Translations under genes and position numbers: made by a program
The notes under the pieces: model-generated
Seen by the model: only the letters and a program-made list of their open reading frames with translations
Told to the model about the DNA's origin: nothing
Database searches by the model: none
Part shown: piece by piece, positions 11,096-20,245 of the stretch
How positions within the stretch are numbered: the first letter of the stretch is position 1
Layout: each line of letters opens with the position of its first letter
Assembly: GCA_033557465.1 (NCBI GenBank)
Contig: CM066033.1
Coordinates: forward strand, 1,308,913,519 to 1,308,977,518
Source: Ichthyophis bannanicus
Taxonomy: Eukaryota; Chordata; Amphibia; Gymnophiona; Ichthyophiidae
Reading direction: 5' to 3'
DNA length: 64,000 nucleotides

Positions 11096-11715
11096 CTTTC
11101 ATTTGACACCACACAGAAAACATCTACCACTAGAAAATAAGGGGAATAGAACCATGTGCCCTGCTGATGAAGAGGTACTTCTTCTATTGCCCCTTGGGCA
11201 AGAAGCATGGCAACCTCCTGACCTAACAGGTCAATGAGAGAGGTTGGAGAATTGAACTGCTTCACTATTGTGTGAGGGGGCATGCTTGAAAAATGAAGTT
11301 TGTACCCCTCCTTTATGATGGAGAGTGTCCAATGCTCTGCTGTTATTTGTCCCCATCTGGGGGCAAAATGACATAACCTTCCTGGAATGGTGGACGGTTC
11401 TGGTCCTTCCAGAACCAGAAAGGCTAAGTTCTCTAGCTGAAAGTCAAAGGCCTTGAGGAGGCTGAGGCTGCTGGGCCGGTGGAGGCCTAGCAGCCTTTGC
11501 TTTCTTCTGTTTGGGTGGTTGCTGACGTTTGCTTGAAAACTGACCTGCAGAAGATGCCTGCTGACTATAAGCAGGATAAAATCTTTTCTTTTTAGAAAAA
11601 GATGTTTTCTTGAACAACCTCTTTCTAACAGATTCAGCAGTGGACTTGGATAGTCTATCCAAGGTGGAATTTTCAGCATCCATTTCATTGGCTTTTTCCT
11701 GCCAATCTTTACCAA
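11086..11715 (-). pseudogene. D3 reverse transcriptase, N-terminal part only
   Basis: This frame overlaps the end of gag and matches the first 200 residues of the D9 enzyme: FDFQLENLAFLVLEGPEP, IPGRLCHFAPRWGQITAEHW, IIKEGYKLHFSSMPPHT and GTWFYSPYFLV. Sequence homology stops just before the first catalytic aspartate region, at the truncation point near 11120. The last residues (VFCVVSNESWK) belong to the neighbouring DNA. Confidence 0.8.
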
Positions 11716-12520
11716 ACAGGTTCTCAGTACAAGGGATATTTCCCAATTTATCTTGTACCCAGAGCTCTAAATCAGATGCCTGGAGCCAAGCAATTCTACC
11801 TGCACCTATGGTGATAGCCGAGGTTCTGCTTATACACTCAAAGCAGTCAAAGGCTGCACGGTTGGAGAATTTGGAGACATCTTGGGCATGTTTGACCCAA
11901 GTGAGGAAGTCCTGTCTTTTATCCTCAGAAACGAAAGAACTTAAAGTCTGTAAATTATCTGTGACCTCCTTTAGGAACATTCCCATGTAGAGACTATAGG
12001 AACTGATTCTTGCAGCAAGCATGGAAGCTTGGAAGACTCTACGTCCAAAAGCATCCAGTGTTCTGCACTCACGTCCTGGAGGATTAGAGGCATGTCTTTT
12101 TGCACTTCTGATCCTTCTCATAGCTGACTGCACCACAATAGAGTGGTGAGGAAGTTGAGTCTTATAGAACCCAGGACAAGGAGGGACTCGATACATAGTA
12201 TCAAATCTACGAGAATGAGGAGAGGTGGTAAGAGGTGTTTCCCACATCCTCAACATGAGATCATATAGAATCTCATGAATGGGTAAGGTAGTTGCCTCCT
12301 TAGGAGATTTGGGATATTGTAAAATTTCCAACTCCTTGGCCCTTGGCTCTGTTTCAGGGGCCACAGTAATGGACAGGCCCCGAGCCACCTCCCTGATGAA
12401 GTCTTGGAAGGACATGTCCTCTGGAGGAGACATCCTGCGTTTAGGGGAGGACTCCTCCTCTGGAAGAAGCATCGCTGCATCGACAGAACTTTCAGAATCC
12501 TCAGATTCTTCTGAGGACTT

Positions 12521-14755
12521 ATAAGAACATAAGATATGCCATACTGGGTCAGACCAAGGTCCATCAAGCCCAGTATTCTGTTTCCAACAGTGGCCAATCT
12601 AGGTCATATGTACCTAGCAGTTTCCCCAAGAGACACAAGTTCCACAATGCTTGTACTGGGTCAAGCATTGATATCTTCGGTCACTTCTTAATAATGGTTT
12701 ATGGACCTTTCCTCCAGGAACTTGTCCAAACCTTTTTTAAACCCAGCTACATTAACAGCCTTTACACTACATCCTACGGTAACAAATTCCAGAGTTTGAT
12801 TACACGTTGAGTGAAAAAATATTTTCTTTTATTAGTCTTAAATAGTTTACCCTGTAGCTTCATTGCATGTCCCCTAGTCTTTCTATATTCTGATAAGGTG
12901 AACAATCGATCTACGTTTACCCGTTCCACTCCGTTCATTAATTTATAGACTTCTATCATATCTCCCCTCAGCCGTCTCTTTTCCAGGTTAAAGAGCCCTA
13001 ACCTTTTTAGCTTTTCTTCATAGGAGTATCCTTCCATCCCCTTTACCATTTTGGTGGCTCTTCTCTGTACCTTTTCTAAAATCGCTATATCCTTTTTAAG
13101 ATACGGCGACCAGAATTGCACACAATATTCAAGGTGCGGTCTCACCATGGAACGATATAGAGGCATTATAATATCTTTTGTTTTATTTTCCATTCCTTTC
13201 CTTATCATACCTAGCATTCTATTTGCTCTTTTGGCCGCCGCTGCACACTGGGCCGAGGGTTTTAACATGGTATCCACAATGATGCCTAAATCTTTTTCCT
13301 GGGTGGTGGTTCCTAATGTGGAACCTTGCATCGTGTAACCATAGTTTGGGTTGTTCTTCCCTAGGTGCATTACCTTGCACTTGTCCACATTAAATTTCAT
13401 CTGCCATTTTGATGCCCAGTCTTCCAATTTATCAAGTTCCTCTTGCAAGCTTTCACAATCCTCTTGGGTTTTAACAACTTTAAATAGTTTTGTGTCATCT
13501 GCAAATTTGATAACCTCACTCATTATTCCACATTCCAGGTCATTTATGAATATGTCAAAAAGCAGCGGACCCAGCACAGATCCCTGGGGTACACCACTAT
13601 TCACCTTTCTCCATTGGGAAAATTGGCCATTTAGCCCTACCCTCTGCCTTCTATCTTTTAACCAGTTCCCGATCCACAGTAGTACACTGCCTCCTATCCC
13701 ATGACTCTTTAGTTTTGCCAAACGTCTCTGATGAGGGACCTTGTCAAAGGCTTTCTGAAAGTCCAGATACACAATATCAACTGACTCACCTTTGTCCACC
13801 TGTTTATTTACTCCTTCAAAAAAACATAACAGATTAGTAAGACAAGATCTTCCTTGTCTAAAGCCATGTTGGCTGTCTCCCATTAGGTTGTGACTATCTA
13901 CATGCTGAGTAATTTTATTCTTTATGATGGTTTCTACCATTTTTCCCGGTACTGACGTCAGGCTCACCGGTCTGTAGTTTCCCGGATCACCCCTGGAACC
14001 CTTTTTAAAAATTGGTGTTACATTGGCGATCCTCCAATCTTCAGGTATTAGAGATGATTTTAATGATAGTTCACAGATTACTGATAGCAGTTCTGCAATC
14101 TCATATTTCAGTTCTTTCAACACCCTTGGATGTATACCATCCGGCCCAGGTGATTTGCTACTCTTCAGTTTATCTAATAGTTGTAAGACATCTTCCCGAT
14201 GTATCGATATTTCCTTCAATTCTTCCGCACCTTTAAATACGACTTCAGTCATGGGTAACATCCCTACATCTTCCTCAGTAAAGACGGAAGCAAAGAATTC
14301 ATTCAGTCTCTCCGCTATCGCCTTGTCGCCTCTTAGTGCTCCTTTAACCCCTTTATCATCTATTGGACCAACTGACTCTCTCACAGGTTTTTTGCTACGA
14401 ATGTACTTGAAAAGGTCTTTATTTCGCGTTTTTGCTTCCGCAGCAAGCTTCTTCTCAAATTCTCTCTTTGCCTGCCTTATCAATGCCTTGCATTTGACTT
14501 GCCAGTGCTTGTGCTGTTTCCAGGTTTCGTCGTTTGGCTCTTTTTTCCATTTCCTGAAAGATGCTTTTTTGGCAACAACAGCCTCTCTGACCTCACCTTT
14601 AAACCAGGCTGGCAGTTTTTTGGACTTCCTTCCACTTTTCTTAAAGCGTGGAATACAGCTGGTCTGGGCTTCCAAGATAGTATTTTTCAACAACACCCAA
14701 GCTTGATGTACGTCTTTAACCTTCGCAACTGCTCCTTTTAGTTTTTTCTTCTGTC
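12521..14755 (-). mobile_element. CR1-type LINE, 5'-truncated, nested in D3 gag
   Basis: The left end (minus-strand 3' end) is the CR1 terminus TTATGTTCTTATAAG next to GCCATACTGGGTCAGACC (plus-strand reading of the CCCAGTATGGC motif). A 3' UTR of about 250 bases and a long reverse transcriptase frame follow to about 14755. The endonuclease half is missing, as usual for CR1 copies. The inserted DNA separates the two halves of the D3 gag gene. I could not define an unambiguous target duplication. Confidence 0.88.
12774..14755 (-). pseudogene. CR1 reverse transcriptase, partial, with a late nonsense codon
   Basis: The frame is open for about 660 codons. It contains the linker RNKDLFKYIRSKK, fingers EDWRIANVTPIFKKGSRGDP and NYRPVSLTSVPGKMVE, GFRQGRSCLTNL, the first catalytic Asp in VYLDFQKAFDKVPH, SGVPQGSVLGPLLF and the active site KFADDTKLF, then the CR1 thumb GYSYEEKLKRLGLFNLEKRR. 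It ends at WNLLP followed by TAG (12771-12773). The sister fragment at 9926-10537 reads LLPEDVVRA at this point, so GAG has become TAG. The same frame runs on at its 5' side into D3 DNA as far as 15053; that fusion is out of frame with gag and accidental. Confidence 0.88.
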
Positions 14756-15779
14756 TGGATGCTCCTGTAGAGCCCGATACCCGTACCGACCAAGGTCGGT
14801 ACCGGGAATAACTGGTACCGAAGAATCGGTACCGGAGGGCATCGGAGGACAGGGTACTGGCAGAGCAGACACCGATGCCGATGCTATCGGTACCGGTACC
14901 GATGCCGGTGGAGTTGTCTGTCGCGGTACCAAAGGCGTTGATGCCGCAAGGAAAGCCGCCAGACTGCGTTCCATAGTCAGAATTCTCTGGTCCATGGATG
15001 CCACCAATGATTGGATGTCGGTACCGGTGGAGACCACCGGTACCCCAGAGCATGGCACCAGGAGATCTGTCAAGGCCGAGCCATCGAGAACATCCTGGAA
15101 CCCCGATAATGCTTTGGAAGCTGAAGGCTCCTGCCGGGGTAATTTTGCCGGTGCAGAATCCTCGAGAGTAACGCCAGAGGCATCTCGATGCTTAGAAGGA
15201 GACCGGCTGGATTTATGTTTAGTTACCTGAGATCTACGGGAGGAAGAAGCAGCCCTGGAAGACGTTGATGCCACCGAAGCCGCATCAGAGGGAAACAGGG
15301 TACTCAGCTTGGCAGCTCGGTTCTGCCGACCTCTTTTAGACATCATGGCACAGGACACACAATCCGTGATGGAGGGGTCAGGACCTAAACATTTTAAACA
15401 CCATTCATGGGTGTCCATGATGGAAATGGTACCGCCATACTTGGTGCACTTTTTAAAACCTTAGGCAGGTTTTTCCATGTTAAGGAAAACGTTTTTGGGC
15501 CTAAGGCCCCAAAAAAAAACACGTGCACCTGAAGAAAAGAAAAAAAATATTTTTTTTTTTTACAGAAATAAGAAGTGAAAGATCGGCGGTACCGGTAGAG
15601 TGTCGAAGAAGGAAGACGCGACCACAAAAAGAAATAAAGAAAAAAGAAATTCTTCTGCGGTGACAGGAAACATGACCTGCTGGCTCCGCGGAAAAAGAAG
15701 AACTGGAGAGAGGCAGTTGGGAAAGGCGGGAAGGCAGCACGCAGGCGCTGTGGGATGCTCCCAAAAGCGTTCTGATTGG

Positions 15780-15864
15780 ACGCTGGGGAGCGTTCCCATG
15801 CGGGCTCCGTCGGTACCGACGATACCGATATGTGATGACTACATTCCTGCTTGTTCCTGGAGAT
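15780..15864. repeat. D3 5' terminal repeat, outer part
   Basis: The segment carries the family B palindrome GTCGGTACCGAC (15809-15820) and the outer end CTTGTTCCTGGAGAT. It matches the right end of D9 (about 48355-48419) and is the inverted partner of the D9 left end inner segment. Downstream DNA starts at about 15865. Confidence 0.75.
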
Positions 15865-16126
15865 CATAAATTACCTCTAAAAATAAAACCCCCAAATTTA
15901 CTCTCACACTCTCTAAAAATCCTTAATTGCTTCTCTAGTGAACTGGGACTCAGGCTCACATCCTCCTAGCTGCTTGGAGACTGATCTAAACTGGAGTGAG
16001 GAGGCGGTGCCTGAGTCCTTATACCATTGTCATCAAAGAATGACGTTGATCAGTCTCCAAGCTGCTGGAAGAGGATCACAACCCCCACAGTTTCCGGGAC
16101 TAGACTGGAGGGACGATAAGGAAGTG
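15865..16126. other. Unassigned DNA between D3 and D4
   Basis: About 260 bases with no long frame. It includes 'gaggcggtgcctgagtcc' and other phrases suggestive of a degraded DIRS-type terminal region, possibly the 5' UTR or an ICR relic of a third family, but I cannot show complementarity to any retained end. Confidence 0.3.
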
Positions 16127-16866
16127 CTATTTTCTCTCATTGATGAGGAAACCTAGGCTCAGAAGAAGCTGGATAGTGACAATCAGGGTTGTGTGCACTG
16201 TTTGAGGTGATTTGCCAGAGATCAGCCTGTCGTCGAAACAGAGAAACACAAAGTGGCTGTTCTTGCACAGATATGCCGCTACTACAGCAAGGCACTGTAA
16301 ATACTCTGGGAGCAGAGGCCAGACCAATGTGCAGGACAAGATACTGAAAAGGGGTATCGAGATACGTGAGGCGGAGGAAGTTCCAGTGGGAAGGATGAAT
16401 GGGAATGTGAGCATAAGCATCCTTGAATTGAATACTAAGGACACAAGCAAGTCATCTTTTTATACGAGGGGCAAGATGGTGGCCAACATGTTCATTCTGA
16501 ATTTCTGCTTTGCTAGATAAAGATTTAATTGCTTCAGGTCAAGAAGGCAGTAGTTCTCTGGTCTTCTTCGGAATGAGGAAGAAGGGAGAATAGAAGCCAA
16601 GGCCATACTGTGAAGGAGGGACTAGTTCCACCACTCTGGATTCCAGCAGAAACTGGAGTTCTTTCTGTAGAATGTGCAAATTCTGCTAAGAAGAAATGCA
16701 CTGGTGCAAGGGTGGTGCTTTTGGGGAGATGTTGGAAAACTGCAGTTAGTATCCCAGGTTTACTATGGCCAAGACCCACTGATTCAATGTAATTGGGGGG
16801 GGGGGGGGGGGGAGGGGCAGACAACCCTGAAATGTGTGAGGTGACTGCCAACTGGAAGATAGTCAA
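16127..16866 (-). pseudogene. D4 reverse transcriptase fragments
   Basis: The 16450-16127 frame has MLMLTFPFILPTG, a stretch equivalent to the fingers-palm link, then QCLAVVAAYLCKNSHFVFLC, FDDRLISGKSPQTVH and LLLSLGFLINERK, which parallel AVVAAYLR, FPYLDDWLIR and LGFVINF of the family A enzyme. The 16866-16534 frame matches the N-terminal region only weakly (RPWLLFSLLPHSEED resembles the YSRYFLIPKRTGG segment). Inactive: the aromatic of the YxDD box is gone and frames are broken. Confidence 0.6.
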
Positions 16867-16969
16867 AAAGTAGGATTCTCTTTGGTGGGGGCTGCAGTGG
16901 GAGTGGACTGCTGCTTGTGTTCCTTAGGTCTCTGGTAGGGCTTCATGTGGAGGTGGTGGTAGTCTTCGT

Positions 16970-17866
16970 CTAGGGGTAGAAATGATGAAAATACTGAGAA
17001 CAGGGCTTCCTGAAATAGGCTGGTTGTGCCTTGCAATATAGAGGGATTGCATCAGGAGCGTGAACAAAAAGTTCTTTAACCGTAGAGGAATTATCCTTCA
17101 TCTGACTGAAGGTAACAACCACATTCTGACCAAAAAGGGAATCCCCTGAGCAAGGGGCATCAGCAAGGTGGTCATGGTAGCCCTCTCGCAGCCCAGAATG
17201 GAGCCATGCTGTTCTCCTTGCATCGTAGGTGCTTCTTAAGCATTGTAGGTGCCTCTTAAGAGGTGAAAAGCACACTCTTGAACGGCCATGTGAGCGTTAG
17301 CTAAGTCTTCTTTGTAAATGTCAGGGTCTGTGATCCATTCAATAAAGGAGTGATGATAATGCTGCATTTGGAGGTGGTGAGCCAGAATTTTTAGGGCAAA
17401 CAAGGAAAACTGATACGTCTTGTGTCCCGGTATATCTAGAAGGCGGTGGTCCTTACCCAGAGGGATGCGGGAAGCAGCTTTAAAGGATTCAGAGCATTTT
17501 AGGGCAGCTTCCGAGATAAAAATTGGATAATTGTGGTTGTAGATGTCCTGGTCCCCCTGTTAATTTGTACTTAGCATCTAGACAACAGGAGAAAGCTTTC
17601 ACAGAAAGAGGGGCATGCCAAGCGGTTAGCTGCAAGTCCTTTAACACTTCATGGTGGAAGGTACATCCCAGTGCCTTAGAGAGCTTAAGCAGGAACTTGG
17701 GGTAGGAGTGATCCTCCTGCATTTCAGCTTGGGAGGATTGCTGGGCTTTAGAAACAGGGTATGTTATGTCCTCTCCCTCTGGTTCATCATCTGAGTCAGG
17801 GATAATAAGAGCACTCTCACCCACAGAGCTGATGTCATCTGGGGGCTCCCAAAGAATGCTGTACAA
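16970..17866 (-). pseudogene. D4 gag-like fragments
   Basis: The first piece (17866-17489) reads ILWEPPDDISSVGE and DHSYPKFLLKLSKALGC, then AWHAPLSVKAFSCCLDAK. The second (17275-16970) reads CLRSTYDARRTAWLHSGLRE and APCSGDSLFGQNVV. Frame changes separate them. The positions of ARR-x-AWL and PC-x-G-x2-LFG match the gag-like proteins of D3, D5 and D9, which identifies it despite low overall similarity. Confidence 0.62.
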
Positions 17867-17880
17867 CTCTGTAGGTTAAG

Positions 17881-18994
17881 ACACAGCCTGGGATGACTGC
17901 TGTAGTGGACAGCCAAACATACTGATCAAAAACTTGATTAGTACTGAAAGAATGTGCTGAGGCAGGGGAAGCCTTACTCTGCAATATCGGAGTGGTCTCC
18001 CATAGGAATCTTTGCATTAAAAATAAGAGTCCTAATAGGACGAGGGGGAGAGGGTGTGTGAAGGGCTGGCATGGCTAGTTGCTATGAATATATAAAAGGA
18101 TAAACATGAAGGTTTAAAGGGGTCTCTTGATGAAAACTGACTTTCTCTAGCACTGGGCTCCAGCTGAGCCAGTGCAGAAAAATGCTTTGGAGATTCCTTT
18201 TACAAGCCCTCTGCCCCAGAATGAACAGAGAAGGCAGTGTCTGTATGTCTCCCTTTGGCGTGTCTCTTACCGTATTCCTGCAGTTTTAGTTGCTGACAAG
18301 GTTTTAGAGGAGATGTGGTCCAGGGTTGTATGGCTGGCTGCTCCTGCTACTGAAGACGCCAAGGATGCATTACTTTACCCTGTATGGCTTAATCTTTTTT
18401 CTGAAAATGTCGCCCTCTCCCCTGATAGTGTACTGATAGCTCTTGGAGGGTAAAGAGTAGAAGGGTGCACATTGACCATCGGGTAGTGGGGCCGCCTGAG
18501 CTGTGCTCCGGCATGCTTGCTCGTTTCGTGAGGTAAAGCCAATTAATGATAAAAAGTTACTGGCATCAGTTGCTTTTCCTTTCAAAGGCACAGGTATTAG
18601 AAAATAAATAGGATAACTGATAGGATGATGCCAATTTAAATGAAGTGTGTCAGGAGAGGAGAGAGCTGGTAGTGCATGAAAAGGAAGCGACAGGGGAGAA
18701 AAGACTGAAGGTGGGCAGAGCGTCAGGAGGCACGAGATCTACCGCATGACATGCCCAATGCCATATTTAAAAAACTCCTCCTCCCCCCCCCCCCGATTTA
18801 CAGAAGCTAGGTGAGAGCTCTGCTTAAAGGATCAACCCACAGGCTTCACCATCAAATATGGTTGCGTATTCCCTGCTAGTCAATGGAGTGCAATGCTTTA
18901 CAGGGTTTCCTAAAAGTGGCAGGGTTTGATATCATTTTTAAGTCAAAAGGAAGCTTATTAAAGAACCTAGGGCCTACATACGAAAAGGTCCTGT
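17881..18994. other. Unassigned stretch between D4 and an L2 fragment
   Basis: This 1.1-kb stretch has no recognisable element. A plus-strand frame of 93 codons (18172-18453; KVLEEMWSRVVWLAAPATED) has no family resemblance I know and no splice or start context that supports it. A run of C at 18785-18795 ('tcccccccccccc' type) is a simple repeat. The last 100 bases before 18994 may already be degraded L2. Confidence 0.4.
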
Positions 18995-19472
18995 TCTAGG
19001 CACCCAGGAATTGGAATAAACTTCCCCATGAAATCCGTGGCATCAAAAGTCTATTACAATTCCGCAAAGCCGTAAAGCATCACTTATTCACAAAATACTA
19101 CCCAGAAGTGTCCAGGGACACTCACACAGCCAACAGGCCTCCCACTCACACCAAACACCCTAGCTCTTTAATCCAACCAGAAAACGGTTAGTCCCCACGA
19201 AAATCCACCTTACTACTATAGACTCATGCTACCCATGAATACATGTTCAATATTCACTTGAGTTTAAATATGGTACATAATTAAAGCATATATATAGTAT
19301 AATGTTGATTGTACATAGTTATCCTTGTTATTCCATGTTTTATATTCCCTTGTTCTCTGTAAACTCGATGTTACCTGTACACATTGCAGTATATTTTGTT
19401 CGATGTACACCGCGCTGATTTTAATAGCGCGGTATATAAGAGATGTTAAATAAATAAATAAATAATAAATAA
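18995..19472 (+). mobile_element. L2 LINE 3' fragment
   Basis: The plus strand encodes NWNKLPHEIRGIKSLLQFRK followed by AVKHHLFTKYYPEV, the conserved C-terminus of L2 proteins (WN.LP..LR …FRK.LK.HLF). The 3' UTR ends in 'taatagcgcggtatataag' and an (ATAA)n tail at 19445-19472. The hairpin 'accgcgctgattttaatagcgcggt' (19409-19433) is the L2-type 3' stem-loop shared by the other L2-tailed copies here. Confidence 0.8.
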
Positions 19473-19737
19473 TATTAGCAGGCACATCTAAAAGAGCTTG
19501 ATTTTGTGAACTCAAGCATTTAGCCAGAACATACTGATACATCCGCGAACACAGGCAGGGGCCATTCCGTGTAAAGCTTTAAAATTCAGGAACAAAATTT
19601 TAAACTTAACCTATTCATTAATCATGAGCCAGTGAACATGGGGCAGCCCAAGGGTGATGGGGGACCATGTGCGAAGACTCATTGCAGGGCCTCATTTGCA
19701 TAAATATTTACATATCCATTGGGTCTCATTGCATAAA
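19473..19737. other. Left flank of D5
   Basis: AT-rich sequence with phrases such as 'gccattccgtgtaaagctttaaaa' and 'aaacttaacctattcattaatcatgagccagtgaa', which look like a degraded LINE 3' region (the arrangement recalls other L2-linked repeats), but no frame or terminus can be read. D5 follows directly after AAA at 19735-19737. Confidence 0.35.
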
Positions 19738-19922
19738 GCGTAGTTACTCACCTGTAACAGGTGTTCTCCAGGAGCAGCAGGAATCAGTCCTCACTTATGG
19801 GTGACGTCGGCGCCGACGGAGCCCTCGCGGAGCAATTTTCCCCAGCTTTCAAAGAAAGCCTTTGGGAATTGCAGCGCGCATGCGCGGTCGTCTTCCCGCC
19901 CGAGGGTGCCATCTTAGCCAGT
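19738..19922. repeat. D5 3' terminal repeat
   Basis: The inner 120 or so bases (GGGTGACGTCGGCGCCGACG through the CTTTCAAAGAAAGCC segment to 'gccatcttagcca') are the inverted counterpart of the 5' terminal repeat at 25351-25512, but the outermost 60 bases differ. The outer part contains the 15-base palindrome-like CACCTGTAACAGGTG (two facing E-boxes) and, on the coding strand, the splice-donor consensus CAG|GTGAGT just inside the end. Confidence 0.88.
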
Positions 19923-20011
19923 CAGATGACATAGCTAAAAAAGACAGCATAAAAATTTGCAAAAAAGAACATAAGCAGACGATTGCAACTCCAAGGGGAG
20001 GAGGGAGGGTA

Positions 20012-20109
20012 GTGAGGACTGATTCCTGCTGCTCCTGGAGAACACCTGTTACAGGTGAGTAACTACGCTTTCTCCAGGACCAAGCAGGAAGTCAGTCCTC
20101 ACTTATGGG
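20012..20109. repeat. D5 internal complementary region (ICR)
   Basis: Positions 20012-20068 are the exact complement of the outer left end (starting GCGTAGTTACTC) and 20069-20109 the complement of the outer right end (…TTGGTCCTGGAGAAA). Even the copy-specific 'acttatgggg'-type variant (ACTTATGG in place of ACATATGG) is shared by the left end, the ICR and the right end, so the three segments were copied from one another in the last cycle. The ICR is thought to hold the two ends together while the circle is completed. Confidence 0.92.
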
Positions 20110-20245
20110 ACTCCCAAGCTCAAGGCTACCGGAGACCCTAAGCACAAAAATGAGCTCCCTCTAGCTCAGCAGCACAGAAGGATAGAATCTTCGCTGAATT
20201 ATCACCCACCGGTAGCCCACATCCGGGATGGAGGGTAGGAGTTGC

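Larger units (their letters stand above)
11444..15420 (-). pseudogene. D3 gag-like gene, split by CR1
   Basis: The N-terminal exon-like part (15418-14757) has the Cys/His block THEWCLKCLGP followed by a Ser-rich region and many Gly-Thr-containing repeats. The C-terminal part (12520-11444) has SPKRRMSPPEDMSFQDFIRE, MYRVPPCPGFYKTQLPHHS, PPGRECRTLDAFGRRVF and the module AWLQASDLELWVQDKLG … NLFGKDWQ, ending in a basic, Gln/Pro-rich tail. Each part is open; the 2.2-kb CR1 is what separates them. The methionine-proximal CxxC lies upstream in another frame around 15450. Role by analogy: RNA-binding structural protein of the retroelement particle. Confidence 0.82.
11120..15864 (-). mobile_element. 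DIRS copy D3 (family B), 5' half with CR1 insertion
   Basis: The 5' terminal repeat is at the right (inner parts from about 15660, outer end TGTTCCTGGAGAT at 15864). The gag-like gene follows leftwards, split by a CR1 LINE (12521-14755), and then the first 200 or so codons of the reverse transcriptase. The copy stops at about 11120. The recombinase gene, ICR and 3' terminal repeat are absent. Confidence 0.85.
16127..17880 (-). mobile_element. DIRS copy D4 (third family, C), degraded fragment
   Basis: Minus-strand remnants of gag (17866-16970) and reverse transcriptase (about 16866-16127) stand in the DIRS order. Gag carries ARRTAWLHSGLREGYHDHLA with DAPCSGDSLFG, the equivalent of the gag module in families A and B but clearly diverged. 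The reverse transcriptase carries CLAVVAAYL…FDDRLISGKSP, equivalent to the YLDDWLIR box with the tyrosine-leucine lost. No recombinase, ICR or terminal repeat is retained. A run of 18 or so G at 16794-16812 interrupts it. Confidence 0.7.

Noticed and set aside
14756..15053. Apparent fusion of CR1 reverse transcriptase with 100 upstream residues
   Set aside because: The added residues come from D3 gag DNA read in the wrong frame; gag itself uses another frame across the same bases.
16794..16812. G-run as a quadruplex regulatory site
   Set aside because: A simple homopolymer expansion inside dead DIRS sequence; no context supports regulation.
18172..18453. 93-codon plus-strand frame in unassigned DNA
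   Set aside because: No recognisable domain, no splice or promoter context and no homologous copy in the window.
20061..20085. Possible 23-base mini-intron GTGAGT…CTCCAG inside the ICR
   Set aside because: Far too short for spliceosomal excision and on the non-coding strand; the strings are explained by the joining of the two terminal complements. The splice consensus is discussed only for the true termini.
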